Part shown: piece by piece, positions 28,021-36,368 of the stretch
How positions within the stretch are numbered: the first letter of the stretch is position 1
Layout: each line of letters starts with the position of its first letter
Assembly: GCA_002698785.1 (NCBI GenBank)
Contig: PAAG01000038.1
Coordinates: 144,684-208,683 of the forward strand
Reading direction: 5' to 3'
DNA length: 64,000 nt
DNA from: Verrucomicrobiales bacterium
Lineage (GTDB): Bacteria > Verrucomicrobiota > Verrucomicrobiia > Verrucomicrobiales > DEV007
Program-made: the position numbers and the translations under genes
The notes under the pieces: generated by a model
Databases searched by the model: none
What the model was told of the DNA's origin: nothing
The model's input: only the letters and a program-made list of their open reading frames with translations

Positions 28021-28686
28021 TCAGGGACTGAGGCGGGAAATGGACCACTCTCCTTCCGCCAGAGAATAGACAAAACGGTCGTGCTTGCGCCCTGGCTGGC
28101 CCTGCCAGAATTCTACGAGATTTGGAGAGAGGCAGTATCCTCCCCAAAAGTCGGGTAGTGGAACGCAGTCCTGTTCTCCTGTATCGGGAAACTTCTGTTC
28201 GAATTCTTCTACGCGGGTGCTGAGCCATTCTCGGTTTGGAATTGATTCGCTCTGCCTGGAGGCCCAGGCCCCAATTCGACTATCGTAAGGGCGAGAGTAG
28301 AAATAGCTTTCCGAGACCTCGCGAGGCACCTTGGAAACGGTACCTTTTACCTGGACTTGCCTTTCCAGCTCCTTCCAAAAGAAGAGAAGCGAGGCATTCG
28401 GTGTGGTTTCCAACTCTTGAGCTTTCCGGCTCTCGTAGTTTGTGAAAAACGTTACTCCTCGTTCGTCGAAGTCTTTCATGAGAACAATTCGAGAGGTGGG
28501 TGACCCGTCGAGACCTATGGTGCCAAGGGTCATGGCATTTGCTTCGCGGATTTCGGCTTCCCTCGCCTGCTTGAACCATTTTTCGAACTGGTCGAAGGGT
28601 GATTCTGAGAGATCAGTGCGGGATAGGCTCGACAGGCGGTATTCCTGACGAAGTTCGGCGATTTCAGGTTTTGAGAGGGAACTCAT
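28021..28686 (-). CDS. pdxH: pyridoxamine 5'-phosphate oxidase
   Basis: 221 aa, normal family length. FMN enzyme converting pyridoxamine/pyridoxine 5'-phosphate to pyridoxal 5'-phosphate. FMN-binding segments are SRIVLMKDFDERGVTFFTNYESRKAQEL and FFWKELERQVQVKGTVSKV. SYFYSRPYDSRIGAWASRQSE is the conserved substrate block. The C-terminal signature is VEFWQGQPGRKHDRFVY...WSISRLSP. A MITE-like repeat begins 24 bases upstream of its start, so its promoter must lie in or be supplied by that element. Confidence 0.96.
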   Translation of the reverse strand: MSSLSKPEIAELRQEYRLSSLSRTDLSESPFDQFEKWFKQAREAEIREANAMTLGTIGLDGSPTSRIVLMKDFDERGVTFFTNYESRKAQELETTPNASLLFFWKELERQVQVKGTVSKVPREVSESYFYSRPYDSRIGAWASRQSESIPNREWLSTRVEEFEQKFPDTGEQDCVPLPDFWGGYCLSPNLVEFWQGQPGRKHDRFVYSLAEGEWSISRLSP

Positions 28687-28710
28687 GCTCTTTTCGGGGA
28701 TTTGATTACT

Positions 28711-28933
28711 CTAGTGTGGTGTTAGCCAAGTTCGTCACATAATGAAAGTTTTGTTTTGGGAGCTCCAAAAGAGCGTCGCTACGCTCCGAATTGTCTGGGG
28801 AAACGCTGATCTTTGCCCGAAGTCTCTGCGTTCTTCGCTCGTCACGAATCCCGATTCGCTCCTCGCGAACGCCTTGCGATTCGGGAAAATCTCTCGCGTC
28901 TTCATGCAACAAACTTGGGTAACACCACACTAG
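28711..28933. mobile_element. MITE-like repeat, complete copy (22-bp terminal inverted repeats)
   Basis: 223 bases bounded by near-perfect inverted repeats: 28711-28732 and 28912-28933 match over 22 bases with one mismatch (ends CTAGTGTGGTGTTA...TAACACCACACTAG). A second copy starts at 63803 and matches over 199 bases with six substitutions and one 1-base indel. The interior has several hairpin-forming segments (e.g. GAGCGT/ACGCTC) and no conserved ORF, because the indel breaks the one open frame. The edges are CTAG on both sides, which could be part of the repeat or a 4-bp target duplication. It sits between divergent pdxH and hpt. It is best described as a non-autonomous miniature element; the transposase family is unknown. 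Confidence 0.85.
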
Positions 28934-29003
28934 GGATAATTACGAAATTCTTTGTTCTGTCGCTTCAAATATTCGGTTGAATTGGGTATCGCTTCGTAGT
29001 CTG

Positions 29004-29582
29004 ATGGAACTGATGTCAGGTGAAAATGCCGAACTTTCCAGCCGATTGGACAAAATTCTGTTCGATCAGGCTAAAATCAGGGAGTGCATCGCTTCGATGG
29101 GGGCTGGCATTACGCAGGATTACCACGGCGAACCTTTGACTATCATTGTTGTTCTGCAGGGGGGTGCTCTTTTTATGGCAGACTTAATTCGGGAGATCCA
29201 TCTGCCGCTCAGGATCGATTCGATTTCCGTCGCAAGCTATCATGGTGGTACGAAGAGTTCCGGTGTGGTGACATTCTTACAGGACAAGTTGCCCGACATT
29301 GAGGGGCGGCACGTTCTCCTTGTTGATGATATCCTGGATACCGGAAGGACAATTTCCGCAATTGCTGAAAAGCTTCGTGAAGAAGGGAAGCCAAAGTCGC
29401 TCAAGATTGCCGTGCTTTTGAAGAAATCGATAGATCGAGCGGTGGTGGTTGATGCGGACTACTGGGGGTTTGAAGTCGGGAATGAATTCGTAGTGGGCTA
29501 TGGTCTCGACTATCAGGGAGAATACCGGAATCTACCCGTGATCGGAGTGCTAAAAGAGGAATTTATCGCGAAAAATGGGTAG
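29004..29582 (+). CDS. hpt: hypoxanthine phosphoribosyltransferase
   Basis: 192 aa from the ATG at 29004. ATG 29013 and an upstream TTG at 28977 are alternatives, and no site has a strong ribosome motif. It salvages hypoxanthine/guanine with PRPP. The PRPP loop VLLVDDILDTGRT (about residue 110) is diagnostic. VVLQGGALFMADLIREI and SYHGGTKSSG are the pyrophosphate and flexible-loop segments, and FVVGYGLDYQGEYRNLPVIGVL is the conserved end. Its last 8 bases overlap moaD. The MITE-like repeat ends 70 bases upstream and may carry or disturb the promoter. Confidence 0.94.
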   Translation: MELMSGENAELSSRLDKILFDQAKIRECIASMGAGITQDYHGEPLTIIVVLQGGALFMADLIREIHLPLRIDSISVASYHGGTKSSGVVTFLQDKLPDIEGRHVLLVDDILDTGRTISAIAEKLREEGKPKSLKIAVLLKKSIDRAVVVDADYWGFEVGNEFVVGYGLDYQGEYRNLPVIGVLKEEFIAKNG

Positions 29583-29826
29583 CGTTCGTCTCTTATTTTT
29601 CTCCGTTTTGCAGGATCTCACTGGCACTGAGTCGATGGAGGTGAATCTTCCGGATCAAGGACTGAAGGTGAGGGAGTTACTCGATATGGTAATTGAGTCC
29701 TTTCCCGGTCTGGAGGCTTGGAAAACTCGGTTGCTGATTGCAGTGGATTGCGAATATGCCGATCTCGAACAGGTCGTGAAGCCGGGTAGTGAGGTTGCCC
29801 TAATGCCGCCTGTCCAAGGAGGATGA
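29575..29826 (+). CDS. moaD: MoaD/ThiS-family sulfur carrier (molybdopterin synthase small subunit-like)
   Basis: 83 aa with a ubiquitin-like fold and the C-terminal Gly-Gly (PPVQGG) that becomes a thiocarboxylate. VRLLFFSVLQDLTGTESMEVNLP and VRELLDMVIESFPGLEAW match MoaD more than ThiS, as does VALMPPVQGG at the end. It overlaps hpt by 8 bases, so the two are probably translationally coupled. No other moa gene is in the window, so assignment to molybdenum cofactor synthesis rests on the family. Confidence 0.8.
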   Translation: MGSVRLLFFSVLQDLTGTESMEVNLPDQGLKVRELLDMVIESFPGLEAWKTRLLIAVDCEYADLEQVVKPGSEVALMPPVQGG

Positions 29827-29891
29827 TTCCTTTCCGGATGCTGTCGAAATTCATTTACTTCCGTACCGATTGAACCAAGACTACCCCGCGA

Positions 29892-30842
29892 ATGGCAGCC
29901 TGGTTCTATACTGACGAAACAGCAAAGCAATGCGGTCCTCTGGAGGAGGAGGCAGTTCTCGAACTCAGTAAGGACGGGACGATCCTTTCAAAGACCCTGG
30001 TGTGGAAAGAGGGAATGGATGATTGGGTCCCTTTCAATCAAGTCGCGGAAAGTTTTTATGGAAGCGATGATGACGGTGTTCCGGTCGAGCTTGGTGTGTG
30101 TGCATATTCGGAGCGAATTTTTCCGATGGGTGAACTCATCCCCTATGGCGAAGCCCTGATCGGCCCCGAATACAAAGACGCCTTTGTGCAGGAGCTCATG
30201 GAGGTTGCGGCGGTGGATATCGAAGACGCAACTGAGAAGAAGCTCGAGTATGTGGGCTTCTGGTGGCGAACGCTATCGTCGCTGCTCGACTATATGATCA
30301 AGATGATTCCATCCTGGATCTGCATGGTTCCATATTATGTCGTTGCAGCCATGGGATCGGGGATTTCCGAATCCAGTAGCGAGGTGTTGCCTGCTTGGAC
30401 GACAGGGATGCTCCTTTCCGCCGGACTGGGGTCCCTCGGAATGTTGGCTATCAGCATATTCTACGAGACGTGGATGATTGGAAAGTACCAGGCAACGCTC
30501 GGGAAAATGGTAATAGGTGCCAAGATCGTCAGTGCCGACGGCTCCAGGCTCACTTACGGGAGGGCGTTCGGTCGCTGGCTAGCGAAGAAGCCTCTCAACT
30601 ACATCATTGTGATGGGCATTCCTTATTTCGTTTTCTTTCTTTTCCTTTTCGGGATGGGGGCACTGTCGAGTGGCGGATCGAGTGATAACTCTGCGGGAAT
30701 CGCACTCGCGATCCTTGCTGGGTTCGGGATCTTTCTTTTTACGATGGTTCTCTGCGGTGGTGTCTACTGGATGGCGGCATTCGACAAAGAGAAGAGAACT
30801 CTTCATGATCGAATCGCTTCAACGAGAGTGATAAAGAAGTAA
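29892..30842 (+). CDS. GYF_2-RDD membrane protein
   Basis: 316 aa. The N-terminal GYF_2 module (WFYTDETAKQCGPLEEEAVLELSKDGTILSKTLVWKEGMDDWVPF) is followed by a linker and an RDD domain. The RDD has the start motif VGFWWRTLSSLLDYMIK, the conserved internal GKYQATLGKMVIGAKIVSADGSRLTYGRAFGRWLAK and the end KRTLHDRIASTRVIK. About four hydrophobic segments are visible. GYF_2-RDD fusions are common in PVC bacteria and may be channels or anchors; the role is unknown. It lies in the hpt-to-acpS run on the plus strand. Confidence 0.85.
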   Translation: MAAWFYTDETAKQCGPLEEEAVLELSKDGTILSKTLVWKEGMDDWVPFNQVAESFYGSDDDGVPVELGVCAYSERIFPMGELIPYGEALIGPEYKDAFVQELMEVAAVDIEDATEKKLEYVGFWWRTLSSLLDYMIKMIPSWICMVPYYVVAAMGSGISESSSEVLPAWTTGMLLSAGLGSLGMLAISIFYETWMIGKYQATLGKMVIGAKIVSADGSRLTYGRAFGRWLAKKPLNYIIVMGIPYFVFFLFLFGMGALSSGGSSDNSAGIALAILAGFGIFLFTMVLCGGVYWMAAFDKEKRTLHDRIASTRVIKK

Positions 30843-30857
30843 GCGGATATCTATCGG

Positions 30858-31460
30858 ATGGAAGAAACCTTGAGCGAAACTGAAGCTGCAATACTGCAAT
30901 GCCCGCGCTGCCGCAGCCAATTGAACGTTGGCGAAGAAATCGAGCATCTGGACGAGAGCTGCCCGGTTTGCAAAAGCGAGATGAAGCTCTTTGTATTTCC
31001 TCGCCTGTTTCGAGCTCCTGCATCCAGTACCGCTGGGAAGCTATCCGTCGATGGAGATGCCACTTGCACGTTTTACCCCGAACTGAAGGCGGAAAAGGTC
31101 TGTGACGCCTGCGGGTGCTTTATGTCTGAGAAGGCGGCTGTTCGATGGAGCGGCGGAGATTACTGCCTGCCGTGTATCCATCGCCTTCGAGAAGAGGAGC
31201 GATCTGCCGGTTTCTTAGCGAAGACAAAACGATATGATTATCGGGCTCTCGCCCTGGTATGGTTGCTCGCTCCCTTTTCGCTTTTTACGGCACCGGTTGC
31301 GATCTATCTGCTGCTTCGTTATCGAAAATCGAACGTTACGTTTGTTCCCGGGGGGAAGGCTGTGTGGTGGGTAGCTATGATATCCTCGATATTGATGCTA
31401 CTCGGGTGGGCCTTTCTTATCGTAATCTGGGTTTCTCTCATTGTGGACGGACTCTCCTGA
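30858..31460 (+). CDS. zinc-ribbon membrane protein
   Basis: 200 aa. An N-terminal zinc ribbon (CPRCRSQLNV...CPVC) and a second cysteine cluster resembling a B-box-type finger (CTFYPELKAEKVCDACGCFMSEKAA...YCLPCIHRL) are followed by two TM helices (ALVWLLAPFSLFTAPVAIYLLL and WVAMISSILMLLGWAFLIVIWVSLIV). It starts 15 bases after the GYF/RDD gene and ends 4 bases before acpS, so it is in the same operon. The role is unknown; the double finger suggests protein or nucleic-acid binding at the membrane. Confidence 0.75.
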   Translation: MEETLSETEAAILQCPRCRSQLNVGEEIEHLDESCPVCKSEMKLFVFPRLFRAPASSTAGKLSVDGDATCTFYPELKAEKVCDACGCFMSEKAAVRWSGGDYCLPCIHRLREEERSAGFLAKTKRYDYRALALVWLLAPFSLFTAPVAIYLLLRYRKSNVTFVPGGKAVWWVAMISSILMLLGWAFLIVIWVSLIVDGLS

Positions 31461-31464
31461 TCTG

Positions 31465-31872
31465 ATGATTAAGCCGGGAACCTACGTATTTGGGATTGGA
31501 ATCGATATCATCGACACGGATCGTATTGAGGAGTCCGTGAAGAAATTTGGCGATCGCTTTCTTGATCGCATCTTCACTCCCGCGGAACGGTCGTATTGTG
31601 AGGCTAGAAAGCCAAGTTCGCGCCATTTCGCGGCGAGGTTTGCTGCCAAAGAAGCGATTGCCAAGGCGTTGGGAACGGGAATCGGGGTGCACCTGGAGTG
31701 GCGTGACATGGAGATTCTGCGGGATGAGGCTGGAAAGCCATACGTTACTCTGTCAGGAAATGGGAAGGATTTTGCCGATGAGAACAAAATCCGGGAGATT
31801 TTGATAAGTCTCAGTCACGCCGACAATCATGCTGCCGCCAATGCATTGGCTGTCGCCGAAATCGGGGCATAA
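31465..31872 (+). CDS. acpS: holo-[acyl-carrier-protein] synthase
   Basis: 135 aa from the ATG at 31465. The frame runs back to a TTG at 31441 inside the preceding gene, which is unlikely. It transfers 4'-phosphopantetheine from CoA to acyl carrier protein. FGIGIDIIDTDRIE contains the Mg-binding Asp, and FAARFAAKEAIAKALGTGIG has the second metal ligand Glu and the catalytic Lys. The end LISLSHADNHAAANALA is typical. It is the last gene of the run, followed by a bidirectional terminator shared with bactofilin. Confidence 0.93.
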   Translation: MIKPGTYVFGIGIDIIDTDRIEESVKKFGDRFLDRIFTPAERSYCEARKPSSRHFAARFAAKEAIAKALGTGIGVHLEWRDMEILRDEAGKPYVTLSGNGKDFADENKIREILISLSHADNHAAANALAVAEIGA

Positions 31873-31873
31873 A

Positions 31874-31905
31874 AAAACACCCTGACGAAAACGACAGGGT
31901 GTTTT
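31874..31905. terminator. bidirectional terminator between acpS and bactofilin
   Basis: The stem AAAACACCCTG / CAGGGTGTTTT (11 bp) with a 10-base loop lies between convergent genes. The A and T runs are part of the stem ends, so it can work on both strands. Confidence 0.8.
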
Positions 31906-31940
31906 GAAAGAGTTCCGGCAAAGTGCCTGAAATATCGGAA

Positions 31941-32348
31941 TCAGGCTTTTGCCTTACCGACTTTGCACTGGCCTTCGAGAGAAGCGCCTTCTTCCATCTG
32001 CAGGCTGACGGTGCTTACTGAACCGGAGATGACGGAAGTGGGTGAGAGGCGGCAGGAGGTGAAATCACCATTGCCGTTTACTTTCCCTTCGATGATTGCC
32101 TTCTCTGCCTTCAGGTCGCCGGCCACAGATGCATTCTGGCCAATAGTGAGGCTTCCTTTCGATGTGATGTTTCCTTGGATGGAACCATCGAAAATGAGAT
32201 CGGTGGAACAATTGAGATCGCCCTCAATCTGAATGTCGCTGGATAGATGACTGCTCACGGTAGTAAATCGGTTGGGATTCGATAGGAAAACGAAGGGAAC
32301 GATCCTTTGATGTTCCCAAGTGCGAGTGACTGTAGCGTGAAATTTCAA
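31941..32348 (-). CDS. bactofilin-family protein
   Basis: Up to 135 aa. The core (about residues 30-130) is a right-handed beta-helix of short repeats: TTVSSHLSSDIQIEGDLNCSTDLIFDGSIQGNITSKGSLTIGQNASVAGDLKAEKAIIEGKVNGNG. This is typical of bactofilin (DUF583), a polymerising cytoskeletal scaffold involved in shape, stalks or polar placement. The start is unclear: the frame opens at TTG 32348, but a GTG at 32258 gives a 105-residue protein beginning just before the core. Neither has a good ribosome site. It shares a terminator with acpS and is divergent from the TPR membrane protein. Confidence 0.85.
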   Translation of the reverse strand: MKFHATVTRTWEHQRIVPFVFLSNPNRFTTVSSHLSSDIQIEGDLNCSTDLIFDGSIQGNITSKGSLTIGQNASVAGDLKAEKAIIEGKVNGNGDFTSCRLSPTSVISGSVSTVSLQMEEGASLEGQCKVGKAKA

Positions 32349-32383
32349 AGGTGTTGAGCTTTTTTTTGAAAAAGCGATAGGCG

Positions 32384-33832
32384 GTGAGGAAAGAGCCCGG
32401 AGGCGTGAAAGGCAATTTTCCCTTTGTTGAATTACGACCGTGGTTCAGTATCTTTCCCCGTGAGGCCCCGGGGTGGTGTTACGCTGTATTGCTTGGTCAA
32501 TCGGTCCTTTGCCTCGCGGGAGTATGTGAACTAATGGCGGAGAACATGTTATCGGATCGACCGGAGTATGGTCGAACTTTCAGTACAGTCATGTGGGTTG
32601 TCTGCTCAATCGCGACAATGCAGATGATCGCGGTGGGCTTTGCCTTGTTGCGAAAACCTGTCGTTACCGAGGTTGCGGGGAATTCGATTCCTGAAAACTT
32701 CGTGCCCAACCTTCCGGTTACTACTCCGGTGGCACAGGAACGACCGGAGCCACAGGCACAAGCGAGCGTCGAGTCTCCATCAATCATGCGTGAGCAGCCT
32801 GCCCTGATGCCACGGCAAATTTCTGCGGCGACTCCTCCTGTCGTTGAGCCGACGATTGATGATTTTGCGGATACAGAATTCAGCGACCCTTCTTTTCGGA
32901 TTCCTGACACCAGTCAAACGGCCTCACGATCTGTCGGCTTTCCCGGTGCCGGTTCACCTTCAGGGAGGGAATCGGCGAGCGGCGTGCTTCCGCAACCTGC
33001 ATTTCATGGTCCTACGGGCTCTCAGCCTTCGCTTTCGGACAATCTTTCCGAGGCTGCGCTTTCCGCTCCGGCAATTGAAGGGGCGATATTGGAGCGATTG
33101 GTTTCCGCCGGCGAAGAGCACCGAGCCAGCGGAAACATGCAGGCGGCCTTGAGGGATTTGAAAGATGCTGAAACAGCCCTGCCGGAGCACCCGCGAGTAC
33201 TTGGGGGGCTTGCTGCCACTTATCTCCAGATGGGGTTGGATGCGAAAGCGAATGCCTACTGGGAAAGGCTTCTCGAACTCGGACCTATCCGGGCGGGCGA
33301 CTATTATGCGATTGCGGAGAGGCAACTGAAGGGGGAAGTCGTTCCCTCTGAGGGTTCAACGGCGAGTGTGATGAAGCTGGGAGAAGTCGTGGTCGAAAAA
33401 GCCCCCACGGTCGATGATATACAGCGGGTTTCCCTCCGCGTACCAATAGAGGCGGATCCCTCGGCAGAACCATCGGGTACCGATATGTCGCTGATCGTGT
33501 ATTTTTTTGACATCGTGGATGGGGAGCGGATTGAGTCGTCGACAGCGGATACTTCCGAGCTCTATCCGACAGAGCCGTATGACTGGCAGGTGAATGGGCG
33601 GGAGGAAATCGTTGTGAACTACACTCAGCCGGCTTTTTCGGATGAACAGATTCGTGAGCTAGGTCACCGTAGCTATTATGGGTACGCTATCGAGCTTTAC
33701 TATCGGGACCAATTGCAGGACAAAGTAGTCGAGCCTCTGGAAATCTCGCATCTGCAGTATCCGGAGATGACCGGGGGAGAGTCGGAACCACTCTCTTCGC
33801 CTGGACCCGAGAACGCTCTCTTTCCTGAATAG
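32384..33832 (+). CDS. membrane protein with TPR-like region
   Basis: 482 aa from the GTG at 32384; a GTG seven codons later is also possible. Two TM helices lie near the N-terminus (WCYAVLLGQSVLCLAGVCELMA and FSTVMWVVCSIATMQMIAVGFALL). A Pro/Ser-rich disordered linker follows (about 90-225), then TPR-like helices (EEHRASGNMQAALRDLKDAETALPEHPRVLGGLAATYLQMGLDAKANAYWERLLEL) and a C-terminal beta domain (LIVYFFDIVDGERIESS ... RSYYGYAIELYYRDQLQDKV). The family is not recognised. The pseudokinase-FGE gene starts 20 bases downstream, so the two probably work together, as the membrane protein and kinase at 17.6-22 kb may do. Confidence 0.65.
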   Translation: MRKEPGGVKGNFPFVELRPWFSIFPREAPGWCYAVLLGQSVLCLAGVCELMAENMLSDRPEYGRTFSTVMWVVCSIATMQMIAVGFALLRKPVVTEVAGNSIPENFVPNLPVTTPVAQERPEPQAQASVESPSIMREQPALMPRQISAATPPVVEPTIDDFADTEFSDPSFRIPDTSQTASRSVGFPGAGSPSGRESASGVLPQPAFHGPTGSQPSLSDNLSEAALSAPAIEGAILERLVSAGEEHRASGNMQAALRDLKDAETALPEHPRVLGGLAATYLQMGLDAKANAYWERLLELGPIRAGDYYAIAERQLKGEVVPSEGSTASVMKLGEVVVEKAPTVDDIQRVSLRVPIEADPSAEPSGTDMSLIVYFFDIVDGERIESSTADTSELYPTEPYDWQVNGREEIVVNYTQPAFSDEQIRELGHRSYYGYAIELYYRDQLQDKVVEPLEISHLQYPEMTGGESEPLSSPGPENALFPE

Positions 33833-33852
33833 CACTGTTTCGAATTAACCCA

Positions 33853-36117
33853 ATGCAGCAAGACCCCATCATACTTTTACTGGACTCTTCGGAGGATGAC
33901 CGGAAAACCGTTCATTCTGTCTTGGGTGATCGGTCTGGCAAGGTGATTGAAGCCGATTCGCCTTCAGCTGCCTGGGAAGCTTGTCGCGATCAACCCTACA
34001 TCACTATGATGATCGCGGGTATTACGGAGGCAAATGGGAACGATGTTTTCGATCTGCGGGACTATTTGCACCGCGAGATTGGGAGTTTTCCCAGCGTGTT
34101 CAGTAGCGCTGAGGATATGACTCCCTTCTACCCACGCGTGCTCGAAGTAGACCGTTTGTTTTTTAAGCCGATAAATCGAGGGGTATTGCTCGATTGGTTT
34201 GATTCTGTCGTTTCCAAGCCAGCATCGGAGCCTGTGGCGACCGAGCCCGCGCCCGCCAGCGAAACGCCGAGTGACGTTTCTGAGCCAATCAGTTCTCCGC
34301 CACCGGAGATTGCTACTTCTCCCAATGAGACGCCCGTTGAGGAAGTGACTGTGCCGCAAGTGGAATCGGCACCGATTGAATTGCCGGAAGAAGCTCTGCC
34401 GGTAGGGACTCGGCTTGGTGATTACAAGTTGTTACGGGAGATTCAAAGGGACGAAAATTTTGCTCTATACGAAGCGGAGCAGACTTCAATCGGCCGCCAC
34501 GTGGCGTTGAAGACGCTTTACCGAAAACATCGAAAGGATATTCGCTGGGTACAGGGATTTGTGGATGAAGCGAGTGCTCGTGCTTCGGTCAATCATCCTG
34601 CAATTTCGCTGGTGTATGAATGCGACCAGGAGCTGGGAGTCAATTTTTATACTCTTGAGCTGGTCGATGCGCCCAGCTTGAGTGACCTGGCTCGCAGAAG
34701 GAGTGATCTGACTGACGCTGTTCTCTGGAAGATTCTGGAAGCTGCGGCAGATGCACTTCTTTATCTCCGGGAGAATGGAATGTCTCACCGCATGATCACT
34801 GCTCAGACGATTCTCCTCGCGAAGGGGGGGGAGCCGAGGATCGCTAATCCGGTTCGAGGGCGGGGGTATGCGCTCTCTGTAGAGGAAGAAAAGCAGCAGA
34901 TGGAACTCCTTGCCCGGGCGATTTCTCCGTTTCTGAGAAAGTCCGGATCTGATCCGGCGCTTTACGCGCTGGTGAATCAAATGGGCACGGATCGCATCGA
35001 CGCGATCAACACGATTGACGGATTGAAACGGGCACTCGGTCCGGTGGATCCGATGGAGGGGCTGTCTGATGCAGAAGTTGCCCGGATGGAAGAGAAGCGT
35101 ACGAATCGGGTTGCCGTGGTTACGGGAACTGTCGTCGGTTTGTTGATCATCGTGGGGGCGTTGATCGCCTATCTCATTCTCGGAGGAAAACCGGAAGTTC
35201 GTGAACTGGGCGAAATGTCTCGCATACCGGATGGGGTTTTTCCTTTTCAGGACGGGAAAGAGTTGGAAGTGCCGGAGTTCTGGATCGGTCGATATGAAGT
35301 GACGATTGCCGATTACGCGAAATTCCTGGATGCCGTCTCTGCGAAGCCAAAACTCTTCAAGGCTCTGGCTCATCCGGACCAGCCCGAGGCGAAAAAGAGT
35401 TACGAACCCGTGCAATGGGGAAGCATGCTGAGGGCGGCCACGCGCGGAGGAAAGTTTTTGAAGGACACGATCGATCTGAATTGCCCCGTTGTCGGGGTCG
35501 ACTGGTGGGATGCGTATGCCTATGCCAAATGGATGGGGGGGCGCCTTCCCACGGAGCAGGAGTGGGAGAAAGCCGCCCGTGGGCGTTCTGGCAGTGTTTA
35601 CCCGTGGGGTGATGAGCTGGTGAAAGCTAATTTCAACAGTGGTCTGGATTATGAGAACGAAGATGTGGAAGGAGGAAGTGTCGATGGATTCGAATACTGG
35701 TGTCCGGTCGATGCGATTGCTGCAGACGAAAGTCGATACGGAGTGATTGGGCTGGCAGGAAATGTGAGCGAATGGATCGATACGTGGGATGCCCACCCTG
35801 ATTCTCCGGACAAAAAAGTCCCTCTGAAGCGAGGAGCGTCTTTTGGCACGACGGAAGGGTTTGAGCTGACCTCGCGCAGAGCAAGCAGCTCGGCTGACGA
35901 GCAGAACTTTTTCACTGGATTTCGTATCGCTTCCGATGTCGAAAGGGACCAAATGGTGAAATTTTCTCCAGGGAACTCAACCGCAGCTCCGAAGTCGGAA
36001 AACGCAGAAGCACCTGCTCCTGAGGCTCCCAAGGAAGGGGTTCCCGCTGCACCTGAATCTGCGGCCTCACCAGAGTCTGCTGGGATGGGGGGCATGTCTC
36101 CCGAACCGGGAAACTAA
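33853..36117 (+). CDS. pseudo-receiver / pseudokinase / FGE-fold transmembrane protein
   Basis: 754 aa. Domain 1 (about 1-125) is receiver-like: acidic DSSEDD and the Lys of RLFFKPIN are present, but the phospho-acceptor Asp position reads Ala (MMIAGI). After a Pro-rich linker, domain 2 (about 185-400) is kinase-like: the VALK lysine remains, HRD reads HRM and no DFG is visible (RIANPVRG). One TM segment follows (about 420-440, VVTGTVVGLLIIVGALIAYLIL), then an FGE-fold domain (about 455-690: FWIGRYEVTIADYAKFL, GRLPTEQEWEKAARG, YPWGDE, GLAGNVSEWID, RGASFGTTEGFELTSRRAS, FFTGFRIAS) without the FGE cysteines. The tail is Pro/Ala/Glu-rich. All three recognisable domains appear non-catalytic, which suggests a signalling scaffold. 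It is probably co-transcribed with the upstream TPR protein. Confidence 0.85.
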   Translation: MQQDPIILLLDSSEDDRKTVHSVLGDRSGKVIEADSPSAAWEACRDQPYITMMIAGITEANGNDVFDLRDYLHREIGSFPSVFSSAEDMTPFYPRVLEVDRLFFKPINRGVLLDWFDSVVSKPASEPVATEPAPASETPSDVSEPISSPPPEIATSPNETPVEEVTVPQVESAPIELPEEALPVGTRLGDYKLLREIQRDENFALYEAEQTSIGRHVALKTLYRKHRKDIRWVQGFVDEASARASVNHPAISLVYECDQELGVNFYTLELVDAPSLSDLARRRSDLTDAVLWKILEAAADALLYLRENGMSHRMITAQTILLAKGGEPRIANPVRGRGYALSVEEEKQQMELLARAISPFLRKSGSDPALYALVNQMGTDRIDAINTIDGLKRALGPVDPMEGLSDAEVARMEEKRTNRVAVVTGTVVGLLIIVGALIAYLILGGKPEVRELGEMSRIPDGVFPFQDGKELEVPEFWIGRYEVTIADYAKFLDAVSAKPKLFKALAHPDQPEAKKSYEPVQWGSMLRAATRGGKFLKDTIDLNCPVVGVDWWDAYAYAKWMGGRLPTEQEWEKAARGRSGSVYPWGDELVKANFNSGLDYENEDVEGGSVDGFEYWCPVDAIAADESRYGVIGLAGNVSEWIDTWDAHPDSPDKKVPLKRGASFGTTEGFELTSRRASSSADEQNFFTGFRIASDVERDQMVKFSPGNSTAAPKSENAEAPAPEAPKEGVPAAPESAASPESAGMGGMSPEPGN

Positions 36118-36296
36118 TCGTCGAGGCTCCTGGCTGCCGCGAATACGAAGTCATCATCGCTTTCAAAGCTGATAATCATGGGGCGGCAGCAGATTTCGCA
36201 GTCGTAGTCGACTTCGCATGGGGTCTCGCTGGGTGGCGGTGTTGCAACGGAGAACTCTTCGAAACAACTGGGGCAGGTGACTGGCTGGGTATCCAT
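36114..36296 (-). CDS. CPXCG-type cysteine-rich small protein
   Basis: 60 aa. One zinc-ribbon: CPSCFEEF near the N-terminus and CEICCRPMIISFESDDDFVFAAARSLDD at the C-terminus. The CxxC...CxxCCRP layout and acidic tail match the CPXCG-motif cysteine-rich family, small proteins of unknown function common in Gammaproteobacteria and PVC bacteria. It converges on the pseudokinase-FGE gene with a 4-base overlap of the stop codons. Confidence 0.8.
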   Translation of the reverse strand: MDTQPVTCPSCFEEFSVATPPPSETPCEVDYDCEICCRPMIISFESDDDFVFAAARSLDD

Positions 36297-36368
36297 TGGT
36301 TAGCGGTCCGGCGACAAACTACGCGCAGGGTGGAAAAACGGTTGTGAAATCACTGAAACCACTTAGGT

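Noticed and set aside
28742..28933. 63-codon ORF inside the repeat element
   Set aside because: The second repeat copy has a 1-base deletion that destroys the frame, so it is not a maintained protein.
34486..35952. 488-codon open frame antisense to the pseudokinase gene
   Set aside because: Low-complexity Arg/His/Pro-rich translation opposite a gene with clear domains; typical shadow frame.
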